A stretch of 55,711 bases of DNA from Blautia sp. (GTDB taxonomy: Bacteria > Bacillota > Clostridia > Lachnospirales > Lachnospiraceae). How positions within the stretch are numbered: position 1 is the first letter of the stretch; every line of letters begins with the position of its first letter. Positions 49,985 through 55,711 of this stretch are shown here, piece by piece. The position numbers and the translations under genes are program-made. Under the pieces are notes generated by a model. It was not told where the DNA came from. It saw nothing but the letters and a program-made list of their open reading frames with translations, and did not search any database. The stretch is from contig JAPFCU010000017.1 of NCBI GenBank assembly GCA_026169535.1, forward strand, positions 1 through 55,711. The letters run 5' to 3'.

Positions 49985-50686
49985 TTATTTATTCTTTTTT
50001 TCTTTTTCTCTCTGTGCAGTCTCTTCTCTGATAGAGCATACAATTGCTTCCCTCTGATTTTCAATGTGACGGAAAGAAATCTCCTGAGCTGTTTTCACGT
50101 CCCTGGCCTTTATCGCCTCATACAGCTCCTCATGCTCTTTTACCAGAAGGTTTCGTGTTTCCTCATCTTTTAAGTACTCCACTCTGTACCGGTAGATCTG
50201 TTCTCTCAGGTTATTCAGTACCTGGTTCAGACGCCGATTATCCGAAGACTGATAGATCACCTCATGAAAAGCCACATCTGCTTCCGCGAGTTTTACCAGA
50301 TTTCCATCAGCCATTGTCTTTTCAAAAATCTTAGCAGCTTCCCAAAGCTGCTCCAACTGTTCCTCCGTCATTCTGGCACAGGCATTTTCTATGGAAAGAT
50401 TCTCCAGGGCGATCCGAACCTCCAGAACATCATTCAGATCTTTTTCTGTAATATTAGCAACCTGAGCGCCTCTTCTGGGGATCATTACTACAAGTCCCTC
50501 CAGCTCCAGTTTACGCATTGCCTCCCGGACAGGAGTACGGCTGACTCCAAGGCGTTCTGCCAAAGCGATCTCCATCAGTCTTTCTCCCGGTTTCAGCTCC
50601 CCCTTTAAAATGGCTTTTCGAAGAGTATTAAATACTACCTCTCTCAGCGGCAGATATTCGTTCATGTCAACAGAAAAATCGTTCAT
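49985..50686 (-). CDS. GntR family regulator, FadR/FCD subfamily
   Basis: The 233-aa protein has a GntR winged HTH (about 12-75: LREVVFNTLRKAILKGELKP, LAERLGVSRTPVREAMRKLE, GLVVMIPRRGAQV) and an all-helical FCD ligand domain (about 85-215). Candidate metal-binding residues lie in DVAFHEVIYQS, KEHEELYEAI and SFRHIENQ. FCD regulators usually bind small organic acids or fatty acyl compounds. It lies 45 bases after ispE in one operon, a common clostridial arrangement; the target genes are not evident. Confidence 0.9.
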   Translation of the reverse strand: MNDFSVDMNEYLPLREVVFNTLRKAILKGELKPGERLMEIALAERLGVSRTPVREAMRKLELEGLVVMIPRRGAQVANITEKDLNDVLEVRIALENLSIENACARMTEEQLEQLWEAAKIFEKTMADGNLVKLAEADVAFHEVIYQSSDNRRLNQVLNNLREQIYRYRVEYLKDEETRNLLVKEHEELYEAIKARDVKTAQEISFRHIENQREAIVCSIREETAQREKEKKNK

Positions 50687-50731
50687 CTCCAGTGTCTCCT
50701 CCTACCTTTTATCTGTTTTGCATTCCCGTCA

Positions 50732-51601
50732 TTACTGCTGCTCAGACCGATTATATATCCCGGCAGCAAAAACAGTTTTTGCAAGACCGGTTTTTCTAAG
50801 AGCCGCAGCTGCTGCATTCATCTTCTCTTTGCTGTCAAAAATTCCGAATACCGTAGGACCACTTCCGCTCATCATAGCTTTGAGCGCACCTCTCTCTTCC
50901 ATAAAGTCTCTGATTTCCCGAATCACCGGATATTTTTCCATAAGTCCCGGCTCGAATACATTGACCATCTTTTCTGTCATGGAATAAAGATCCTTATTCT
51001 GTATATCCTGGATCATCCCGTCGATATCCGGACGTTTTTCCACAGCATCCAGCTTCAGATTTTCATAGGCGATTTTTGTAGAAACATTAATACCCGGTTT
51101 TCCGATCAGTACATATCCCTCCGGCATAGCAGAAAGCGGCGTCAGCTTCTCTCCTATTCCCTCAGCCAGTGCCGTTCCCCTCATAATGCAATAGGGAACA
51201 TCTGCACCAATCCGGACAGCTCTCTCCATAAGTTCTTCCTGGCTGAGACCAAGGCGGAACAGGCGGTTCACTCCCACAAAAGCAGCTGCCGCATCTGAGC
51301 TTCCCCCAGCCATTCCTGCTGCAACCGGTATAGACTTGGACAGCCTCATGGAGAGTCCTTCTTTTATATCAAACTCATCCATAAGCAGTTTCGCAGCCTT
51401 ATAGACCAGGTTTCTTTCATCAGAAGGCACGTATGGCAGATTTGTAGAAAGAGATATTCCCGGATTCTGCTTTTTTCTGATATCCAGAACATCATACATC
51501 CTGATCGTCTGCATGATCATTCGGACCTCATGATAACCATCCTCTCTTTTTCGGATTACGTCGAGACCAAGATTTATCTTTGCCATTGCTCGCAAGCGCA
51601 T
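50732..51601 (-). CDS. ispE: 4-diphosphocytidyl-2-C-methyl-D-erythritol kinase
   Basis: The 289-aa GHMP kinase has AKINLGLDVIRKREDGYHEV at the start, the ATP loop IPVAAGMAGGSSDAAAAF (about 90-107) and the C-terminal MMSGSGPTVFGIFDS motif. It phosphorylates CDP-ME in the non-mevalonate (MEP) isoprenoid pathway. ATG 51601 follows GAGGGA. The sigma-A-like promoter at 51671-51699 separates it from the spore gene upstream. Confidence 0.95.
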   Translation of the reverse strand: MRLRAMAKINLGLDVIRKREDGYHEVRMIMQTIRMYDVLDIRKKQNPGISLSTNLPYVPSDERNLVYKAAKLLMDEFDIKEGLSMRLSKSIPVAAGMAGGSSDAAAAFVGVNRLFRLGLSQEELMERAVRIGADVPYCIMRGTALAEGIGEKLTPLSAMPEGYVLIGKPGINVSTKIAYENLKLDAVEKRPDIDGMIQDIQNKDLYSMTEKMVNVFEPGLMEKYPVIREIRDFMEERGALKAMMSGSGPTVFGIFDSKEKMNAAAAALRKTGLAKTVFAAGIYNRSEQQ

Positions 51602-51670
51602 AAAACTATCCCTCTATTCTTTCGTAATTTTCTGTGTTTTTCTGTACTTTGTATACAATTCTATATAAAT

Positions 51671-51699
51671 ATTCTATATGATTTTTACTGGAATTTCAA
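51671..51699 (-). promoter_or_regulatory. sigma-A promoter of ispE-gntR
   Basis: Minus strand: -35 TTGAAA (51694-51699), 17-bp spacer, -10 TAGAAT (51671-51676), about 70 bases before the ispE start. Confidence 0.65.
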
Positions 51700-51702
51700 T
51701 AG

Positions 51703-53259
51703 TCATTCTTCCACTTTTTTTACAAGAAGAAGCGGCTGTCCTGAAGAAATTTCTTTATTTTCCAACTGATTCATCATACAGATCTCCTCTGTTGTAGTAT
51801 AAAATTTTTTTGCAATATCCCATAGTGTATCCTCTGGTTTTACCACATAAACTGTAATTCCCGGAAGCTGCCGGACCTTTTCCATATCAAGAGGCTGTTC
51901 CTCCACCTTTTCAATAATTCGCTCTTCCTGACGGGTAACCACAAGGAGATTCAAACTCACTGTTGCTTTGATCTCAATTTCACTGCTGTCAGACATTGAC
52001 GTAAAAAGCTGCTCCAGATCTGCATGGAGATAATACGTACTGTCCTCCTGTATCCCTCTTGCCTCTGTCACATGCGAAAATGGAAGCATGGTGTCCACAG
52101 AATAAAATGGCATATCGTCATTTCCTAGAATATAAAGAATCTTCAGATATACGATCCCGTCTACCTGCACGCCGTCCTCTACAATCTTCGTCTTATCTAT
52201 TTTTACCCGCCCCTGACTGTGACAAATCTGAAGGATCTTTCCCTGAGTTTCTTTCATTTCTATACGGTCTGCAAGTCTGCATTTTGAGAAATTCCTTACC
52301 AGAAGTTTTTCCAGAATCTGAGATTTTCCTTCCGGTATACATTGTTTTGCAGGTGTGTAGACATCAAGTATCACTTCATGCTCTTCCTCCCGATAAAGCT
52401 TCATATCAATTTCCAGAACTACATCTGCAAGAAGCTGTCTTTCCTCACCATCTGCATCAGGTTTGACATCTACAGAATGACTTACCACCGAAGCTTCCAT
52501 ATTTGGGATCATATCAGAAGTACATCCCTCACAGTCTGCCTCCCCGGAAAAAGGAACTGAATACTCCAGCCACTGAAGTGTATTTCCCTCATCATCGCCT
52601 ACATAAAGCACAAATACAAAAAGTTCACCCTTTGCCCTTACTTTATCTTCCTCCGGTCTCAGGTCTAACCCTCTTACCTCGGCCGTATACCAGATGATCT
52701 CTGCCACATTCGGTTTATTGGAGGCCAGCGTGATCTCCTCCTTTTTTCGGAGAATATCCTTTTTATGTACCGCAAGGCTCATAAGCCGCATATTCTTTTT
52801 CTTTACAGAAACAGTTTCATCATCTACTGCCACCGGAAGTCTTATTCCTGTCAGCTCATCTACTGCAGCTGAGAACGTCACTACCGCCTTGATGTTTATT
52901 TTTCTGGAATGGATCAAATGAAGACTCAGATCTTCAATCTCCCATTTCAGGCACATTTTGTCCCCTCCTGCAATTCCTTCCAGATTCATTGTTTCCTCTA
53001 CAGGCAGTCTGGCAGAAAGACTGCATATCCGCCCTTCTTCCTCCCCTACATAAAGAAGATCCACAGTAAGCTGCCCTTTCAAAAAAGCATGACCGTCATT
53101 AAGGCGCACCTCATCAACCATGACTTCTCCTTTGTTCTGTATCATCCGTCCGATATCCGGTTTTACATCCGGAACATTATAATCTTCATCAAAAGTCACC
53201 TGACTGACTGCATGACTTTTTACTTTAAGCATCTGGATATCTTCTTTTTTTAGTTCCAT
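51703..53259 (-). CDS. sipL: SipL-type spore morphogenesis protein (SPOCS domains plus LysM)
   Basis: The 518-aa protein has repeated SPOCS/DUF3794 domains (starting DYNVPDVKPDIGRMI; further units near 170-300 and 320-440) and a C-terminal LysM (about 470-515: VYVVKPEDTLWDIAKKFYTT). Size and order match C. difficile SipL, which binds SpoIVA through its LysM domain to attach the coat to the forespore. It is cytoplasmic in the mother cell and lacks a signal peptide. It follows a PrcB-like lipoprotein gene by 16 bases, and the pair is preceded by a sigma-E-like promoter. ATG follows GGGGGAG. Confidence 0.92.
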   Translation of the reverse strand: MELKKEDIQMLKVKSHAVSQVTFDEDYNVPDVKPDIGRMIQNKGEVMVDEVRLNDGHAFLKGQLTVDLLYVGEEEGRICSLSARLPVEETMNLEGIAGGDKMCLKWEIEDLSLHLIHSRKINIKAVVTFSAAVDELTGIRLPVAVDDETVSVKKKNMRLMSLAVHKKDILRKKEEITLASNKPNVAEIIWYTAEVRGLDLRPEEDKVRAKGELFVFVLYVGDDEGNTLQWLEYSVPFSGEADCEGCTSDMIPNMEASVVSHSVDVKPDADGEERQLLADVVLEIDMKLYREEEHEVILDVYTPAKQCIPEGKSQILEKLLVRNFSKCRLADRIEMKETQGKILQICHSQGRVKIDKTKIVEDGVQVDGIVYLKILYILGNDDMPFYSVDTMLPFSHVTEARGIQEDSTYYLHADLEQLFTSMSDSSEIEIKATVSLNLLVVTRQEERIIEKVEEQPLDMEKVRQLPGITVYVVKPEDTLWDIAKKFYTTTEEICMMNQLENKEISSGQPLLLVKKVEE

Positions 53260-53275
53260 TCTTCTCCCCCTGTCA

Positions 53276-53680
53276 TTATTGAAAGTTCACCGGATTATCC
53301 CGGTACTTTATTTTTACTGCTATATACGGATAGGACGGCTCCCCACTTTGTTCCTCCGGCGCAGGACCTATAAGTTTTGTTTCAAAAAATACTGCCGTAG
53401 AAGATTCTGACAGTTCTTTTACCTGAATACTGTAACCCCCGCTCATCTGCTTTCCATAGCCGCGGATAAGGTAAAGATCATTGCCGCTCTGGTAGGTCAT
53501 CTGAAACTTCCCTGCCTTTTTTTCTTCCACAATAGTCTCTGCCTCTTCCGGAAGTTCCCCCGTTCTGACCACCGTATAGGTCACCGGTTTCCTTTCCTCC
53601 TCTTCGATCCTTACCAGACGACATCCGCCAAGCATCAGAGTCATTGCCATGATAAAAAGCAGGGAGAACATTTTTTTCAT
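53276..53680 (-). CDS. PrcB-like lipoprotein
   Basis: The 134-aa protein has a lipoprotein signal (lipobox MLGGC, Cys about residue 19), a linker rich in Glu and Val, and a C-terminal beta-rich domain (LYLIRGYGKQMSGGYSIQVK, PSYPYIAVKIKYRDNPVNF) resembling the PrcB family of protease-complex subunits. ATG 53680 is chosen over the GTG one codon upstream; AGGAGG is 7 bases before it. It is the first gene of an operon with sipL, behind a sigma-E-like promoter, so it is probably made in the mother cell. Its role in sporulation is not known. Confidence 0.75.
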   Translation of the reverse strand: MKKMFSLLFIMAMTLMLGGCRLVRIEEEERKPVTYTVVRTGELPEEAETIVEEKKAGKFQMTYQSGNDLYLIRGYGKQMSGGYSIQVKELSESSTAVFFETKLIGPAPEEQSGEPSYPYIAVKIKYRDNPVNFQ

Positions 53681-53711
53681 CACACTGCCTCCTATCCATT
53701 CCTTGATAAGT

Positions 53712-53740
53712 ATTGTATGTAATAAGCAAAAGATTTATTG
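53712..53740 (-). promoter_or_regulatory. sigma-E-like promoter of the prcB-sipL operon
   Basis: Minus strand: -10 CATACAAT (53712-53719) is identical to the sigma-E consensus CATACANT. A 14-base spacer leads to CAATAAA (53734-53740), which has the ATA core of the -35. It overlaps the -35 of the divergent plsC promoter. Confidence 0.75.
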
Positions 53741-53766
53741 CAAGAATTTCATTTCATTTGTATAAT
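53738..53766 (+). promoter_or_regulatory. sigma-A promoter of plsC
   Basis: -35 TTGCAA (53738-53743), 17-bp spacer, consensus -10 TATAAT (53761-53766), about 45 bases before the start codon at 53814. Confidence 0.75.
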
Positions 53767-53813
53767 ATGAGTGAAATAAACGTTACACTATAGAATACAA
53801 AAGAGGTAAAGAT

Positions 53814-54554
53814 ATGATCCGTTTTATACTTGTTGCCATCATAGTGATCGGCTTTCTGATTCTTTCCATTCCAGTTCTTATCATCGAATGGATCATCGGA
53901 AAATTTTCTCCTATGACCAAAGATATCAGTTCACTGCGTATTGTTCAGGGAGCCTTTAAATTTATCCTGTGGGTTGCCGGAACTAAGATCACGGTCATTG
54001 GCGAAGAAAATGTTCCAAAAGATACTCCGGTTCTTTATATCGGAAACCACAGAAGCTATTTTGATATCCTTCTGACCTACAGCCGCTGCCCTATCCGCAC
54101 TGGCTATATTGCAAAAAAAGAAATGGAAAAAATCCCGCTTCTGTCCAACTGGATGAAATATCTCCACTGTCTGTTCCTTGACCGTAAAGATATCAAACAG
54201 GGGCTGAAAACTATTCTCACTGCTATTGACAAAGTAAAAGAAGGAATTTCTATCTGTATTTTTCCGGAAGGCACCAGGAACAAGGCGCAGGATGAGACAA
54301 AGCTTCTTCCCTTCCATGAAGGAAGCTTCAAGATCGCCAGCAAATCCGGCTGCCCTATTGTTCCCATTGCCATGAATAATACCGCTGAGATCTTTGAATC
54401 ACATTTTCCAAAGATCAAACCCTGTCATGTAATAGTGGAATACTGCAAGCCTGTTTATGTAAAAGATCTGGACAAAAACGACCAGAGACATCTTGGCGAA
54501 TATACACAGAAGATCATTCTGGAAACAATAGAAAAAAATAAAAATCTGGTGTGA
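53814..54554 (+). CDS. plsC: 1-acyl-sn-glycerol-3-phosphate acyltransferase
   Basis: The 246-aa enzyme has an N-terminal membrane segment (about 5-25), acyltransferase motif I NHRSYFD (H-x4-D, about 79), and motif III FPEGTRNK (about 153), followed by VPIAMNN. It makes phosphatidate, the precursor of membrane phospholipids. ATG 53814 follows AGAGGTAAAG. It is monocistronic, with a terminator after its stop codon, and divergent from the spore operon. Confidence 0.94.
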   Translation: MIRFILVAIIVIGFLILSIPVLIIEWIIGKFSPMTKDISSLRIVQGAFKFILWVAGTKITVIGEENVPKDTPVLYIGNHRSYFDILLTYSRCPIRTGYIAKKEMEKIPLLSNWMKYLHCLFLDRKDIKQGLKTILTAIDKVKEGISICIFPEGTRNKAQDETKLLPFHEGSFKIASKSGCPIVPIAMNNTAEIFESHFPKIKPCHVIVEYCKPVYVKDLDKNDQRHLGEYTQKIILETIEKNKNLV

Positions 54555-54562
54555 AATATCAG

Positions 54563-54612
54563 AAAAGGAGCCCGGCGTAATCTGAAGAGATCCGCCAGAG
54601 GCTCCTTTTCCT
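54563..54612. terminator. bidirectional terminator after plsC
   Basis: AAAAGGAGCC (54563-54572) and GGCTCCTTTT (54600-54609) form a perfect 10-bp stem with a further GGCG/CGCC pair inside. It serves plsC and the convergent gene ending at 54651. Confidence 0.8.
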
Positions 54613-54650
54613 GTTATATACAAAATCTTAATATTTCCGGTTAAAAATAT

Positions 54651-55711
54651 TCAGTTCAGCCCGCCGATATCTGTTACAGGAAACCAATGAAGCTTCGGAG
54701 CCTGTTCAATGTTGGCCACATGAACGTCATCTCCCATAACTGCCTGTAGTTCCGCGTCATCTCCCGTTACCAGCGCTCCGTTCTGGATAATCACACGGAA
54801 ATAATCCTCATAACCCATTCCGCGGCTGTAATCCCCCAGACTCAACAGCCCCTGTCCCTGCATCGGAATCACAAGATCCATAGAAACCTCGCTGCCTTCT
54901 ATAGCCTTTGCCTGGTATCCGGATCCGTTATTTTCTGCCGTATAAACCCGGAAAGCACTGTAGATAAACGGTCCATTCGCCAGTCCTTCTTTCAGAATCA
55001 GTTCTTCTGTTCCGTCCTGATCCATATCATACAGGGCATACTCCAGTTCTCCCGTAGGCTGTCCGTAATCGCCGTTTGCGTATTCCGGAAATGTATATGC
55101 CGCTTCCCCTGCTGCCGCTGCATTGACAACGTCTGTATATACAGACGCCGGGTCTGCCGCTGCCGGAGTCGGAGTTGGCTCTGGTGTCGGAATTGCTGTC
55201 GGAATCAGGGTCACTGTAGGTTCCGGTACTTCTGTGGGCTCTGGCATTGCCTGTGATGAAACTGTATCCGTTGTTTCAGCCTGATTCACTTCTACAGCCT
55301 TCTGCGGTTCTTCCCCTGCATGACTCCGTCCAATAAAATGATATGCTGCGGCTCCGCCGCCTCCGATCACTGCTACAGACACTGCTACTGCCACAGCCTT
55401 GCCTGCTGCGGTATGGATAAACGCCTGCTTTGCAGCCTGTCCCGCACTGCGGCCTGCAGATGCAGCTGCCCTGCCTGTGTTGCCGGAAGTTCTGGTACTT
55501 CTGCCCTGATGTGAATCAATTCTTCCATTTCCAGATACTTTCGCGCTCTCCATGATTCCTGCTTTCTGTACCTGCATAACTGCATTGGCTGTGGCAGCAA
55601 ATACAGTAGACGCTTTTTCGCTGTCAAGCAGATACAGGAAGAATACAACAGGTGCAACTGTGTAGAGCTGATATCCTTTTTTCTGAAGCTCCTCGGCCTT
55701 TGCCTTTATAG
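54651..55711 (-). CDS. membrane protein of unknown function, 5' end outside the window
   Basis: The reading frame is open from the stop at 54651 to the right edge, so the start is not in the window; an ATG at 55577 is internal. The first visible part reads KAEELQKKGYQLYTVAPVVF, a hydrophobic segment, then a Ser/Gly/Arg/Ala-rich stretch, a second membrane segment (AVAVAVSVAVIGGGGAAAYH), and a Pro/Thr/Glu-rich linker. The C-terminal domain contains YALYDMDQDGTEELIL, a D-x-D-x-D-G calcium-loop-like motif seen in many Lachnospiraceae surface proteins. I do not recognise a specific function. The linker suggests a surface-exposed C-terminal domain. Confidence 0.7.
   Translation of the reverse strand, partial: IKAKAEELQKKGYQLYTVAPVVFFLYLLDSEKASTVFAATANAVMQVQKAGIMESAKVSGNGRIDSHQGRSTRTSGNTGRAAASAGRSAGQAAKQAFIHTAAGKAVAVAVSVAVIGGGGAAAYHFIGRSHAGEEPQKAVEVNQAETTDTVSSQAMPEPTEVPEPTVTLIPTAIPTPEPTPTPAAADPASVYTDVVNAAAAGEAAYTFPEYANGDYGQPTGELEYALYDMDQDGTEELILKEGLANGPFIYSAFRVYTAENNGSGYQAKAIEGSEVSMDLVIPMQGQGLLSLGDYSRGMGYEDYFRVIIQNGALVTGDDAELQAVMGDDVHVANIEQAPKLHWFPVTDIGGLN

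Noticed and set aside
1..55711. tRNA, rRNA, riboswitch or T-box elements
   Set aside because: I looked at the intergenic gaps and found no cloverleaf, T-box or known aptamer core. Covariance-model searching was not possible here.

Overview
The window comes from a spore-forming, low-GC gut-type Firmicute, most likely a Lachnospiraceae member (Blautia-like; genus is inference). Support: a GerA-type germinant receptor locus, a clostridial SipL-type spore morphogenesis protein (SPOCS repeats plus LysM) behind a sigma-E-like promoter, families common in Lachnospiraceae (DUF4317, DUF1934), AT-rich DNA, strong AGGAGG ribosome binding sites and sigma-A promoters with 17-bp spacers. No rRNA, tRNA, CRISPR array or complete mobile element was found. 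Most genes lie on the minus strand.

Layout. 1-130: a GC-rich edge (about 56 %) joined to AT-rich DNA, cutting short a membrane sensor gene. 105-3550: that truncated sensor and a c-di-GMP phosphodiesterase with a dead GGDEF domain. 3714-8649: a heterodimeric ABC exporter and acetyltransferase operon with a divergent MerR regulator; a MerR-type operator fills a 19-bp promoter spacer. 8677-10583: a YtrA-like GntR regulator with an ABC-2 transporter. 10764-13109: a FeoA-FeoB fusion iron importer with a palindrome over its promoter. 13299-16924: alpha-glucosidase, convergent with an OmpR-type two-component system. 16985-19360: tRNA-dihydrouridine synthase, a UBA-like/DUF4342-like protein, and an Hsp20 gene under a CIRCE operator. 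19379-25999: a five-gene sugar-sensing locus with three substrate-binding proteins plus a YesM/YesN-type kinase and regulator, and no transporter genes.

26226-34654: DUF4317, then prsA-like foldase, mfd, pth and two COG0523 GTPases. One GTPase has a very His-rich metal-binding insert; the other is fused to a TIGR03943/DUF1980-like domain. 34824-38479: an HPr-like protein without the phosphorylatable His, next to glycogen branching enzyme and an intracellular alpha-amylase. 38671-44342: one classical and two divergent tandem polysaccharide deacetylases and an FKBP/trigger-factor-like lipoprotein. 44663-46435: a small membrane protein, DUF1934 and glutamate racemase. 46496-49912: a germinant receptor locus whose B and C subunits are fused. 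49985-55711: a FadR-type GntR regulator, ispE, sipL, a PrcB-like lipoprotein, plsC and a membrane protein running off the right edge.

The strongest candidates for something new are the sugar-sensing locus (three binding proteins, no permease), the GerB-GerC fusion, the paired COG0523 GTPases with a TIGR03943 fusion, and the His-less HPr-like protein with palindromic sites around its promoter. All functional calls come from reading motifs; no database search was run.
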